A stretch of DNA of 64,000 nucleotides, taken from Bradyrhizobium lupini. Lineage in GTDB: Bacteria > Pseudomonadota > Alphaproteobacteria > Rhizobiales > Xanthobacteraceae. Location: contig NZ_CP162553.1 in assembly GCF_040939785.1 (NCBI RefSeq), positions 4,793,001-4,857,000 on the forward strand, read 5' to 3'. Shown one piece after another: positions 8,046 to 16,514 of this stretch; within the stretch, counting starts at the first letter, position 1, and every line of letters begins with the position of its first letter. Below the pieces are notes generated by a model, which ran no database searches, was not told the origin of the DNA, and was given only the letters and a program-made list of their open reading frames with translations. The position numbers and the translations under genes were made by a program.

Positions 8046-9434
8046 CTACACCGGTATCCGCACGCTCGCCCTTAATCCGCCCATCGGACTGTCGCCAAGC
8101 GTGATGTCGCCGCCGTGCGAGCGGGCGATGTCGCGGGCGATCGCGAGGCCAAGACCTGTGCCGCCTTCATCCTGGTTGCGGGCGTTGTCCAGCCGCAGGA
8201 ACGGCTTGAACACCTCTTCGCGCAGATGGGCGGGAATGCCCGGCCCGTCATCGTCCACCGTCACCGTCAAATAACGGTGATCGCGCTGGCCGGTGATGGC
8301 GATGCTCTTGCCGTAGCGGGCGGCGTTGGTGACGAGGTTGGCGAGGCAGCGCTTGAATGAGGCCGGCTTCACCGTGACCACGGGCAGCCCGTTGAACGCA
8401 ACGGTCGCCGTGTGGCCGTGGCGCTCGGCGTCGCTGCGCAGCTCCTCGAGCGCCTGGGCCATGTCGGTCGGCTGCGACTGCTCGCCGGAATCGCCGCGGG
8501 CAAACGCGAGGTAGTCCTCGAGCATCATCGACATCTCGTCGACGTCCTTGCGCATGCCCTCCATTTCGGGGCTGTCGCCGATCAACGCCAGCTCGAGCTT
8601 GAACCGCGTCAGGATCGTGCGCAGATCATGGCTGACGCCGGCTAGCATCGCGGTGCGTTGCTCCATCGTTCGCTCGATGCGCGACTTCATTTCGAGGAAG
8701 GCGACCGACGCGCGCCGCACCTCGCGCGCGCCACGCGGGCGGAAATTCGGCGCCTCGCGGCCCTTGCCAAAACTTTCGGCGGCGTCGGCAAGTCGCAGGA
8801 TCGGCTTGATCTGGTTGCGCAGGAATAGCACCGCGACGATCAGCAGGATCGAGGACGTGCCGACCATCCAGAACAGGAAGATCTCCGAGTTCGAGGCATA
8901 GGCGGCGCTGCGCTGCGCGAACACGCGCATCACGGCGTCGTCGAGCTGGATCCGGATCTCGACGAGGTTGGAGCGGCCGACCGTGTCGATCCAGAAGGAG
9001 CGCCCGATCTGGCGGCCGAGCTGCACCGACAGCGTCTGGTCGAGCAGCGAGAAGAACGGCTTTGGTCCCGGCGGCGGCATGTCGCCGGCCGGGAGGAAAT
9101 CGACGACGAGGCCCAGGCGCTGCTGCGCGATGCGGCGGATCTGGTCGCGATCCTTGTCTTGCGGGTAGCCCTTGTAGACGTCGATCAGCGCGGCGATGTC
9201 CTGCACCACCGCGGCCGACAGGCGGCGTGTCACCGTGTTCCAGTGCCGCTCCATGAACACGAAGGCGACCACCGATTGCAGGATCACCATCGGCACGATC
9301 ATGATCAGCAGCGCACGCGCATAAAGGCCGGTCGGCATCCAGCCCTTGAACGCATTGCCCATCCAGCCATTGGCGGCGGAGACGCGGCCGGCGGCGCTCT
9401 TCAAAAGCGTCAGGCCGGTATCGATCGTGCTCAT
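8046..9434 (-). CDS. Membrane sensor histidine kinase (EnvZ-like)
   Basis: This 462-residue sensor kinase has two membrane spans (about 38-60 and 185-208) flanking a periplasmic region of roughly 125 residues. HAMP follows, then HisKA with the phospho-acceptor in AGVSHDLRTILTRFKLELAL. The HATPase_c domain has N box NLVTNAARYG, G1 VDDDGPGIP and G2 GGTGLGLAIARDIARSHGG. It phosphorylates the OmpR-type regulator encoded 17 nt upstream. The MarR-regulator-kinase order resembles the petP/petR locus of phototrophic alphaproteobacteria; the signal sensed is unknown. Confidence 0.93.
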   Translation of the reverse strand: MSTIDTGLTLLKSAAGRVSAANGWMGNAFKGWMPTGLYARALLIMIVPMVILQSVVAFVFMERHWNTVTRRLSAAVVQDIAALIDVYKGYPQDKDRDQIRRIAQQRLGLVVDFLPAGDMPPPGPKPFFSLLDQTLSVQLGRQIGRSFWIDTVGRSNLVEIRIQLDDAVMRVFAQRSAAYASNSEIFLFWMVGTSSILLIVAVLFLRNQIKPILRLADAAESFGKGREAPNFRPRGAREVRRASVAFLEMKSRIERTMEQRTAMLAGVSHDLRTILTRFKLELALIGDSPEMEGMRKDVDEMSMMLEDYLAFARGDSGEQSQPTDMAQALEELRSDAERHGHTATVAFNGLPVVTVKPASFKRCLANLVTNAARYGKSIAITGQRDHRYLTVTVDDDGPGIPAHLREEVFKPFLRLDNARNQDEGGTGLGLAIARDIARSHGGDITLGDSPMGGLRASVRIPV

Positions 9435-9451
9435 CGGTGGCGGTTCACTCT

Positions 9452-10183
9452 TTATGGCGAGGCTACCAGCCGGTAGCCGATGCCGCGCACGGCCTGGAGG
9501 AACAGCGGATTGGCGGGATCGGTCTCGATCTTGCGCCGCAGGCGGTTGATCTGCACGTCGACGGCGCGCTCGTTGACGCTGCCATTGCCGGTCAGCGCGC
9601 TGCGCGGCACGGTCTCGCCCGGTGTCTCCGACAAAATCCGCAGCATCTCGCGCTCGCGGTCGGTGAGGTGAATGACGTCTTCGCCCTGACGCAATTCGCC
9701 GCGGTCGAGGTGATAGATGTACGGGCCAAACGCGATCTTCTCGACCGCAGCGGCCTGTGGCGGCGGCGCGGCGCGCTTGAGGATGTTGTTGATGCGCAGC
9801 GCAAGCTCGCGCGGCTCGAACGGCTTTGCGACGTAATCGTCGGCACCGATCTGCAGGCCCTCGATGCGCGCTTCGGCTTCATGCCGCGCCGTCAGCATCA
9901 CGATCGGCACCGAGGACGAGGTCCGGATGAAACGGGCGAGATCGAAGCCGGTCTCGCCGGGCATCATGACATCCAGGATCAAGAGGTCGAAGTGCAGGCC
10001 CAAAAGCTTGGAACGGGCATCGCTAGCGCTCGCGGCGGTCGAGACGCGATAGCCTTCGCCGGCAAGGAAGCGCGAGAGCAGATCGCGGATGCGGCGGTCG
10101 TCATCGACCAGCAGGAGATGCGGGGCATCGTCTGCGGGACGTGCCGGCGGGCGTGCGAGCGTGGCAGCGAGCGGCACGGTCAC
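9452..10183 (-). CDS. OmpR/PhoB-family response regulator (PetR-like)
   Basis: This two-domain regulator has about 243 residues. The receiver domain carries the acidic pocket LLVDDDRRI, phospho-acceptor Asp in LILDVMMPGETG, Thr in VMLTARHE and Lys in VAKPFEP. The winged-helix output domain ends VDVQINRLRRKIETDPANP and QAVRGIGYRLVA. The start is GTG: 10183 overlaps the MarR stop (GTGA), but GTG at 10177 has better spacing from AAGGAG. It is coupled upstream to the MarR gene and downstream to the kinase, which resembles PetR. Confidence 0.93.
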   Translation of the reverse strand: MTVPLAATLARPPARPADDAPHLLLVDDDRRIRDLLSRFLAGEGYRVSTAASASDARSKLLGLHFDLLILDVMMPGETGFDLARFIRTSSSVPIVMLTARHEAEARIEGLQIGADDYVAKPFEPRELALRINNILKRAAPPPQAAAVEKIAFGPYIYHLDRGELRQGEDVIHLTDREREMLRILSETPGETVPRSALTGNGSVNERAVDVQINRLRRKIETDPANPLFLQAVRGIGYRLVASP

Positions 10184-10719
10184 TCCTTGTCCTGATTGAC
10201 GGTGGCAAAGATCGTCTCGAGCACCTTGTCCGGATCGTCGCGGTCGATCATCGCGCGCAGGAAGCGCTTGACGGTCTCGGCATCCTGCGGCGCCATCTCG
10301 GCAAGCGCCTTGGTGATGCGCGTGGTCTGGAGGCCGGCGAGCTTCTGCACCAGCGCCTCGCCCTTCGGTGTCGCAAACAGCAGGCGTTGGCGGCGATCAT
10401 TGTCGCCGGTCTTCTGCACGATATAGCCCTCGTCCAGGAGCTGCTTGAGCACCCGGCCGAGCGATTGCTTGGTGATGCGCAGGACGTCGAGGAGGTCGGC
10501 GACCTTGAGGCCGGGATAACGATAGACAAAGTGCATGACGCGGTGATGGGCCCGGCCGAAGCCGAACGCCTCCAGCTCCTGGTCGGGATCGCCGACAAAA
10601 TCGCGATAGGCGAAGAACAGCAGTTCGATGATATCCCAGCGCAAATTGCCTCCGTCGTCTGCGGCCGGCCGCGGCCCGGCTGCGTCTTGAGAAGGAGTCG
10701 CGAAATTTATGTCAGGCAT
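10180..10719 (-). CDS. MarR-family transcriptional regulator (PetP-like)
   Basis: This winged-helix regulator has about 179 residues and starts MPDINFATPSQ. The DNA-binding core reads HHRVMHFVYRYPGLKVADLL, then ITKQSLGRVLKQLLDEGYI and TGDNDRRQRLLFATPKG, the typical MarR wing. The reading frame overlaps the response-regulator start, so translation of the two is coupled. The order MarR-OmpR-kinase is like petP-petR. An in-frame ATG at 10764 is possible, but the 10719 start gives the usual family length. Inverted repeats in its promoter may be its operator. Confidence 0.88.
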   Translation of the reverse strand: MPDINFATPSQDAAGPRPAADDGGNLRWDIIELLFFAYRDFVGDPDQELEAFGFGRAHHRVMHFVYRYPGLKVADLLDVLRITKQSLGRVLKQLLDEGYIVQKTGDNDRRQRLLFATPKGEALVQKLAGLQTTRITKALAEMAPQDAETVKRFLRAMIDRDDPDKVLETIFATVNQDKE

Positions 10720-10747
10720 ATTGACGTATCTTGGTCTCAATGTTACA

Positions 10748-10781
10748 AAACGATCAGCCCGCACGAAATTTTAGATCGTTT
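10748..10781. promoter_or_regulatory. Inverted repeat in the marR/ilvE divergent promoter region
   Basis: A perfect 8-bp inverted repeat, AAACGATC (10748-10755) and GATCGTTT (10774-10781), lies 29 nt before the MarR start. It is a candidate operator for autoregulation. This is inference; no promoter has been mapped. Confidence 0.35.
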
Positions 10782-11057
10782 CGCGTCGGGTGGGCGTCGA
10801 AGCAAGGCGGCCGCAGTGGGCCGGACAGGCGGCAACGGCCGGAGCAGATCTACCGTGCGATGTCGAACGGCATTTCGGCAAAACATACTGGACTTCCGTC
10901 TTCCGCAAAAGCATGTCCTCCGTGACATGCTGGCCACGGAAACCGGCCGTAACAAGGCTGGCGGCGGTCCGGCCAGAAACCAATCGAGCCAGCCGGGCCC
11001 AAATCGGGGCAGGCGGGTGCCACAACGGCGCCGCTACCGGCAGCGGGAGGCAAGGAC
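10782..11057. other. Non-coding leader region before ilvE
   Basis: The whole gap from 10720 to 11057 is 338 nt and has no credible coding frame. Past the inverted repeat I see GC-rich sequence with no clear terminator or leucine/isoleucine/valine leader peptide. It must contain the ilvE promoter. GGGAGG at 11043-11048 may serve as the ilvE Shine-Dalgarno. Confidence 0.5.
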
Positions 11058-12140
11058 ATGAGCATGAAATTCGACATCCAGCCCGCATCCAATCCGACCT
11101 CCGAGAAGGATCGGGTCGCCAAGCTGGTGGACCCCGGCTTCGGGCGGGTCTTCACCGATCACATGGCGGTGGTCCGCTACAACCAGGCCAAGGGCGGCTG
11201 GTACGAGGCGCGTGTCGAGGCCCGCGCCAATTTCCAGCTCGATCCGGCCGGCGCCGTCCTGCACTACGCCCAGGAAATTTTTGAAGGCCTCAAGGCCTAC
11301 AAGCGCGACGACGGCGGCGTGAACCTGTTTCGCCCCGATGCCAATGCCCGGCGCTTCAAGGACTCGGCGGACCGCATGGCGATGGCGCAGCTCCCTGAAG
11401 ACGTCTTCATCGAGGCGGTCGAGCAAATCGTGCGCATCGATCGCGCCTGGATGCCGGGCGGCGAGGGCAGCCTTTACCTGCGCCCCTTCATGATCGCGAG
11501 CGAGACCTTCCTCGGCGTCAAGCCGTCGTCCGAATACATTTTCGCGGTGATCGCCTCGCCGGTCGGCTCCTACTTCAAGGGCGGCCCCGCGCCGGTCTCG
11601 ATCTGGGTGTCGGAGAATTACACGCGCGCTGCCGTCGGCGGCACCGGCGCCGTCAAATGCGGCGGCAACTATGCCGCAAGCCTGCGTGCGCAGGCCGAGG
11701 CGATCCAGCACGGCTGCGACCAGGTCGTCTTTCTCGATGCAATCGAGCGCCGCTACATCGAAGAGCTCGGCGGCATGAATGTGTTCTTCGTGTTCGACGA
11801 CGGGTCGCTCTCGACGCCGCCGCTCGGCACCATCCTGCCGGGCATCACCCGCGACTCCATCATTGCGCTGGCCAAAGACGCCGGCAAGACCGTGCGTGAG
11901 GAGCCGTACTCGCTCGACCAGTGGCGCAAGGATGCGGCCAGCGGCAAGCTGAAGGAAGCGTTTGCCTGCGGCACCGCCGCCGTGATCTCGCCGATCGGCA
12001 CGGTGCGCTCGGTGAGCGGCGATTTCGAGATCAGCGGCGGTGCCGCGGGCCCCGTCGCCATGGGCCTGCGCAAGCAGCTCGTCGACATCCAGTACGGCCG
12101 CACCAACGATCCGCACAACTGGATCCGGAAGGTGGATTGA
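11058..12140 (+). CDS. ilvE: Branched-chain amino acid aminotransferase
   Basis: This 360-residue PLP fold-type IV enzyme catalyses the last step of valine, leucine and isoleucine synthesis and the first step of their breakdown. The PLP lysine is K200 in AVKCGGNYAASLRAQAEA. This class resembles the eukaryotic-type BCAT (motif GCDQVVFLD and GMNVFFVF), longer than E. coli IlvE. Substrate-pocket segments YLRPFMIA and GTAAVISPIG are present. It appears monocistronic, followed by a palindromic repeat. Confidence 0.94.
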   Translation: MSMKFDIQPASNPTSEKDRVAKLVDPGFGRVFTDHMAVVRYNQAKGGWYEARVEARANFQLDPAGAVLHYAQEIFEGLKAYKRDDGGVNLFRPDANARRFKDSADRMAMAQLPEDVFIEAVEQIVRIDRAWMPGGEGSLYLRPFMIASETFLGVKPSSEYIFAVIASPVGSYFKGGPAPVSIWVSENYTRAAVGGTGAVKCGGNYAASLRAQAEAIQHGCDQVVFLDAIERRYIEELGGMNVFFVFDDGSLSTPPLGTILPGITRDSIIALAKDAGKTVREEPYSLDQWRKDAASGKLKEAFACGTAAVISPIGTVRSVSGDFEISGGAAGPVAMGLRKQLVDIQYGRTNDPHNWIRKVD

Positions 12141-12143
12141 GGC

Positions 12144-12304
12144 CCTTCTTCCTTCTCCCCTTGTGGGAGAAGGTGGCGCGAAGCGCCGGATGAGGGGTTC
12201 TATCCGCGAGTTCAAGGGTCAGTTGGACTCGCGGATAGAACCCTCACCCGTCTCGCCGCTACGCGGCGAGCCACCCTCTCCCACAAGGGGAGAGGGGAAA
12301 AGGG
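12144..12304. repeat. Long palindromic intergenic element, family A copy 2
   Basis: This is a second copy of the element at 7880-8042, inserted in the opposite orientation. Here the GGCGCTTCGCGCC-type arm is on the left and the CTCGCCGCTACGCGGCGAG arm on the right. The centre is a near-perfect palindrome built on TTCTATCCGCGAG and CTCGCGGATAGAA. It lies directly after the ilvE stop. Confidence 0.9.
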
Positions 12305-12407
12305 CATCGCTGGTTGGCTTTTCTTGCCATGAACGCGTCACCCTGATCGTGCGACAAAGTCCGAGACCTCCAATACCTGGACATCGAGTCTACCGGACAT
12401 CGCTATC

Positions 12408-12932
12408 ATGACATCCACTCTTCCCCAGTCCCTGAAATGGGTCGTTCTCGCCGCAATCACCGGCGTCACCGTCTTTGGCATCCTGACCATCGGCCCCACG
12501 CCGGACGTCTCCGCTGAGGGCCGTTCGCCCGTCGTCGACGTGCGCACCACCGATCCGGAGATGAACACCGCGATCGCGCGCGCCCGCGGCACGCTGCCGA
12601 CCTTTTGGGCCTCCTACGAGGCGCCGAAGCCGTCGGAGACAGGGCATGCCCTGAAGGTGCACTTTTCGACCCGCAAAGGCGGTGAGCACATCTGGATGGC
12701 CGAGGTGAAGAAGCTACCCAATGGGGCCTATTCCGGCCTCTTCGCCAACGAGCCACGCGATCTGGCCGGCAAGCGGGCAGGCGATAAGGTCGAATTCACT
12801 GAAGCCGACATCTCGGACTGGATGTTCATGCGCAACGGCAAGATCGTCGGCGGCGAAACCATCAAGCCAACGCTGAAGTCGCTGCCGAAAGCGGATGCCG
12901 ACGCGCTCCGGGCGCGGATGGAGCAGCCGTAA
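12408..12932 (+). CDS. DUF2314 domain protein (exported or membrane-anchored)
   Basis: This 174-residue protein has an N-terminal hydrophobic segment ([20 protein letters not shown]) and a DUF2314 domain. Diagnostic features are [20 protein letters not shown] near residue 48, [18 protein letters not shown] near 82, [19 protein letters not shown] and the C-terminal [17 protein letters not shown]. The family (YegJ-like) has no established biochemical role. The hydrophobic segment is either a signal anchor or an uncleaved signal. hisS begins about 50 nt downstream. Confidence 0.86.
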   Translation: MTSTLPQSLKWVVLAAITGVTVFGILTIGPTPDVSAEGRSPVVDVRTTDPEMNTAIARARGTLPTFWASYEAPKPSETGHALKVHFSTRKGGEHIWMAEVKKLPNGAYSGLFANEPRDLAGKRAGDKVEFTEADISDWMFMRNGKIVGGETIKPTLKSLPKADADALRARMEQP

Positions 12933-12982
12933 GCGATTACCCGGCAGTTGCCGCATCACGCGTCGGCTGGTAAATGCCGCGC

Positions 12983-14502
12983 ATGGCCGAAAAACCCAAA
13001 AATCCCAGAAACTGAAGGCGCGCCTGCCGCGCGGGCTCGAGGATCGCGATCCCGCCGCGATCCGGGCGACGCGCGAGATGGTGGAAAAGATCCGGACCGT
13101 GTACGAACTCTACGGGTTCGAGCCGGTGGAAACGCCGGCGATGGAATACACCGACGCGCTCGGCAAGTTCCTGCCCGACCAGGATCGTCCGAACGAGGGC
13201 GTGTTCTCGTTCCAGGACGACGACGAGCAGTGGATCAGCCTCCGCTATGATTTGACCGCGCCGCTCGCCCGCTATGTCGGCGAGCGATACGGGACCGACG
13301 GTCTTGTGTTGCCCTACCGCAGCTACCGCGTCGGCTACGTCTTCCGCAACGAGAAGCCCGGCCCCGGCCGCTTCCGCCAGTTCATGCAGTTCGATGCGGA
13401 TACGGTGGGATCGGCCACGCCGGCGGCGGACGCGGAGATCTGCATGATGGCCGCGGACACGATGGAAGCGCTAGGCATTGCGCGCGGCTCGTATGTCGTC
13501 AAGGTGAACAATCGCAAGGTGCTCGACGGCGTTCTGGAAGCCATCGGGCTCGGCGGCGAAGAGAACGCAGCACGCAGACTGACGGTGCTGCGCGCGATCG
13601 ACAAGCTCGACAAATTTCCCGCCGAGGAAGTTCGCAAACTGCTCGGTCCCGGTAGATGGGATGGCGGCGAAGAAGGCAAGGGCGACTTCACGAAGGGCGC
13701 CAATTTGAGCGCGTCGGAGGCTGACGTCGTTCTCGCCATCACCAAACCGCGCGACGATTGGAAAGAGGCGATCGCCGCGGCGGAGGTCTATCTCGCCAAG
13801 AGCGAAGTCGGTCAGGCCGGCGTGAGCGAGCTGGAAGAGATCGCGAAACTGGTGACGGCGTCGGGGTACGGCGCGGACCGCATCAAGATCGATCCCTCCG
13901 TGGTGCGCGGTCTCGAATATTACACGGGCCCCGTCTACGAGGTCGAATTGCTGCTCGAGACCAAGGATGACAAGGGCCGCCCGGTCCGCTTCGGCTCGGT
14001 CGGCGGTGGTGGCCGCTATGATGGTCTCGTCTCGCGCTTTCGCGGCGAGCCGGTGCCGGCGACCGGATTCTCGATCGGCGTGTCGCGGCTTCAGGCCGCG
14101 CTGACTCTGCTTGGCAAGCTCGACACGCGGCCCGAGTTCGGCCCCGTCGTCGTCACCGTGTTCGACCGCGACCGCGTCGCCGACTATCAGAAGATGGTCG
14201 CATCGTTGCGAACCGCCGGCATTCGCGCCGAACTCTATCTCGGCAATCCCAAGAACATGGGCAACCAGCTCAAATATGCCGATCGCCGCAATGCGCCCTG
14301 CGTCATCATCCAGGGCTCGGATGAAAAAGCGCGTGGCGAGGTGCAGATCAAGGATCTGATCGAGGGCGCGAAGGCGGCGGCCGCGATCGCTTCCAACCAG
14401 GAATGGCGCGAGAGCCGCCCGGCGCAGTTCTCGTGCAGCGAGGCCGACCTCGTCGCCAAAGTGCGCGAGGTGTTGGCGCGGCATGACGTGAGCTGGGGCT
14501 AG
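12983..14502 (+). CDS. hisS: Histidyl-tRNA synthetase (5' end shows a frameshift)
   Basis: This class II aminoacyl-tRNA synthetase charges tRNA-His. The visible motifs are [12 protein letters not shown], the motif 2 region [20 protein letters not shown], the histidine motif [14 protein letters not shown] and motif 3 [10 protein letters not shown] with IGVSRL. The C-terminal anticodon-binding domain starts near 14145. The only sensible start, ATG at 12983 (MAEKP...), is out of frame with the body. One extra A in the runs at 12990-12994 or 12998-13002 would restore [18 protein letters not shown]. Because the enzyme is essential, sequence error is likely. Without that correction the in-frame choices are ATG 12895 or the truncating ATG 13078. 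Confidence 0.93.
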
Positions 14503-14517
14503 CCATTCGCTGACGTC

Positions 14518-14588
14518 GCCATGCCCGGGCTTGTCCCGGACATCTACCTCCTGTTTGATGGCGCCCGTCAATGGCCGGTGTCCGGCCC
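14518..14588. repeat. Imperfect palindromic repeat, family F copy 1
   Basis: The arms CCGGGCTTGTCCCGGACA and TGTCCGG flank a short spacer. The same tip sequence is found at 49591-49720, which marks it as a dispersed intergenic repeat. Confidence 0.55.
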
Positions 14589-14603
14589 CAAGGGGAGAGA
14601 AAA

Positions 14604-14807
14604 ATGCCTGAGATCACTGTCAGCATGGCCGAAGGCCGCACCGACGAACAAAAGGCCGGCATGATGCGCGACATCACCCAGGCACTGGTGAAGAATCTCG
14701 GCGTCGATGCCGACGCCGTCGTCATCCAGATCAATGAAGCCCCGCTCCGCCACAAGATGAAGGGCGGCAAGACGTTCGTGGAGCGCGCGGCGGCTGCGAA
14801 GAAGTAG
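14604..14807 (+). CDS. 4-oxalocrotonate tautomerase family protein
   Basis: This 67-residue tautomerase begins MPEITVSMAEGRTDEQKAG, so the mature N-terminus is the catalytic Pro-1 after methionine removal. The conserved pattern GRTxEQK...I and the later VVIQINE segment match the 4-OT family, which ketonises enols such as 2-hydroxymuconate. GGGGAG sits 6 nt before the start. No aromatic-degradation gene is nearby, so the physiological substrate is unknown. Confidence 0.92.
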   Translation: MPEITVSMAEGRTDEQKAGMMRDITQALVKNLGVDADAVVIQINEAPLRHKMKGGKTFVERAAAAKK

Positions 14808-14833
14808 CCGGCGCTGGTTCGGCAACCACAAAG

Positions 14834-14979
14834 GTCGTCCTGGCGAAAGCCAAGGACCCATTACCCCAAGCGGCAGTTGTCGCAGCAGGTCGTGGTTTAG
14901 ACCGCGCATGACAATGTTGGGTCGGGGTAATGGGTCCTGGATCGGCGCTCCGCTTCGCTGCGCTTGTCCAGGACGACGG
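14834..14979. repeat. Palindromic repeat, family E copy 1
   Basis: The arms GTCGTCCTGGCGAAAGCCAAG and CTTGTCCAGGACGAC, with internal GACCCATTACCCC / GGGGTAATGGGTC, make a large hairpin between the tautomerase and thioesterase genes. It is related to 16343-16467. Confidence 0.8.
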
Positions 14980-14989
14980 GGGAGGCCCC

Positions 14990-15394
14990 ATGGACGCACG
15001 CGACTTCATCAAGGTCGGCATGAGCGCCGAGCGCACGCTGGTGGTGCCGGTGGAGCGCACGGTCGGGCATTTCGTGCCCGGCATGCCGATGGTCTATGCG
15101 ACGCCGATGATGATCCTGGAAATGGAGATGACGTCGGGCGATGCGATTCGTGCGGCGCTTCAGCCGGGCTGGGTCACCGTCGGCACCGAGGTCGATATCC
15201 GCCATCTTGCAGCAGCCCTCGTCGGTGCGACGGTGCGGACCACTGCGAAGGTTTTCGCGGTCGAGCGCCGCGTCATCCGCTTCGAGGTCGAGGCCTTCGA
15301 AGGCCCGCGAAAACTCGGCGAAGGGCGCCACGCGCGCGGGCTCGTCAATGTCGAGATGTTCAACAAGCGGCTAGCCGCAGGCTCGAAATCGTAG
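14990..15394 (+). CDS. FlK-like thioesterase (hot-dog fold)
   Basis: This protein has about 134 residues, starting MDARDFIKVGMSAERTLVV. The arrangement VYATPMMILEMEM (Thr and Glu), followed by VGTEVDIRHLAAALVGATV (His), matches the Thr/Glu/His catalytic set of fluoroacetyl-CoA thioesterase FlK and related proteins. It likely hydrolyses a small acyl-CoA in the cytoplasm. The in-frame upstream ATG at 14930 lies inside a palindromic repeat, so 14990 is preferred. Whether this copy acts on fluoroacetyl-CoA cannot be judged. Confidence 0.85.
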   Translation: MDARDFIKVGMSAERTLVVPVERTVGHFVPGMPMVYATPMMILEMEMTSGDAIRAALQPGWVTVGTEVDIRHLAAALVGATVRTTAKVFAVERRVIRFEVEAFEGPRKLGEGRHARGLVNVEMFNKRLAAGSKS

Positions 15395-15483
15395 GGTGGG
15401 CAAAGGCGCGCAGCGCCGTGCCCACCATCTTTCCGCGATTGCATTCGAATGGGTGGGGCACGCTTCGCTTTGCCCACCCTACG
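15391..15483. repeat. Palindromic repeat, family D copy 1
   Basis: The arms GTAGGGTGGGCAAAGGCGCG and GCTTCGCTTTGCCCACCCTAC bracket two internal GTGCCCACC/GGTGGGGCAC blocks. It fills the gap between convergent thioesterase and proC genes and could act as a two-way terminator. Related copies lie at 20528 and 58801. Confidence 0.85.
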
Positions 15484-15493
15484 GCACACTTTC

Positions 15494-16321
15494 TTACTTC
15501 GCCAATTCCTTCGACCGCTTCGTCGCCGCCGCGATGGCGCGGATCATCAGATCGCGCAGGCCGGGCTCGCCCATCAGCACGCCGAGTGCCGCGGCCGTGG
15601 TACCGCCGGGCGAGGTGACGTTCTGGCGCAGCGTGCCGGAGGCAAGCTCCGACTGGTGGAGAAGTTCACCCGAGCCGGCGACGGTTTCGCGCGCGAGTTT
15701 TGTCGCGAGCGCCTCGGGCAATCCCGCCTCGACACCGGCGCGCGCGAGTTCCTCGGCCAGCAAAAACACATAGGCCGGACCCGAGCCGGACACCGCAGTG
15801 ACCGCGTCCATCAGGCTCTCATCGTTGACCCATTCGACCGAGCCGGTGGCGCGTAGCAGCGCATCGGCCACCGCGCGTTGCTGTGCGCTGACATTGTTCG
15901 CGGCGACAGCCACCGTGATGCCGCGACCGATCGCGGCCGGCGTGTTCGGCATCGCGCGCACCACCGCGCCGCCGCAGACCTCCTCGAGCGAGGCGATCGT
16001 GGTTCCCGCCATGATCGACACCACCGCGGTCTTGTCGGAGACGAATGGCTTCAGCTTGGCGCCGGCCTCGCGGAACATTTGCGGCTTCACCGCGACGACG
16101 AGCGTCTCGACCTGGCCTGCCGTCGTCACATCAGGATTGAGCGCAATCCCCTTGGCGGCAAGTGCGGTGATCTCGGCCGAGATGTGCGGATCGATCACCG
16201 CGACGCGGCGCGGATCGAGCCCGCCCGAAAGCCATCCGGTCAGCATCGCGCCGCCCATCTTGCCGGCACCGGCGAGCAGGATGGTGCCGGTGATGTTCTC
16301 GAGAGTGTTGTTGCTCGTCAT
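15494..16321 (-). CDS. proC: Pyrroline-5-carboxylate reductase
   Basis: This 275-residue NAD(P)H-dependent enzyme performs the last step of proline synthesis. The N-terminal Rossmann motif is ILLAGAGKMGGAMLTGWL, and AMPNTPAAIGRG marks the substrate region. The ProC signature is complete in SGSGPAYVFLLAEELARAGV and ASGTLRQNVTSPGGTTAAAL. The start at 16321 (MTSNNTLENI) avoids an upstream extension that lies in a repeat. YbjN is encoded upstream on the same strand, but a repeat separates the two. Confidence 0.96.
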   Translation of the reverse strand: MTSNNTLENITGTILLAGAGKMGGAMLTGWLSGGLDPRRVAVIDPHISAEITALAAKGIALNPDVTTAGQVETLVVAVKPQMFREAGAKLKPFVSDKTAVVSIMAGTTIASLEEVCGGAVVRAMPNTPAAIGRGITVAVAANNVSAQQRAVADALLRATGSVEWVNDESLMDAVTAVSGSGPAYVFLLAEELARAGVEAGLPEALATKLARETVAGSGELLHQSELASGTLRQNVTSPGGTTAAALGVLMGEPGLRDLMIRAIAAATKRSKELAK

Positions 16322-16342
16322 AGCCGTTGCCACAAACTCAGT

Positions 16343-16467
16343 GTCGTCCCGGCGAAGGCCGGGACCCATAACCACAACTGGTTTTAATGGATGGAGGTGT
16401 TGGCAACAAGCAGCGTGCCACAAGCGAAATCACGCGGTATGGGTCCCGGCCTTCGCCGGGACGACGG
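16343..16467. repeat. Palindromic repeat, family E copy 2
   Basis: There are long perfect arms: GTCGTCCCGGCGAAGGCCGG followed by GACCCATA on the left, and the reverse complement on the right. The centre of about 70 nt is unpaired. The element sits between proC and the YbjN gene. Confidence 0.88.
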
Positions 16468-16514
16468 CGAGCAGGGAGCGACGCCTTCCTCACGCGCTGG
16501 AGAGCTGAGTGCGC

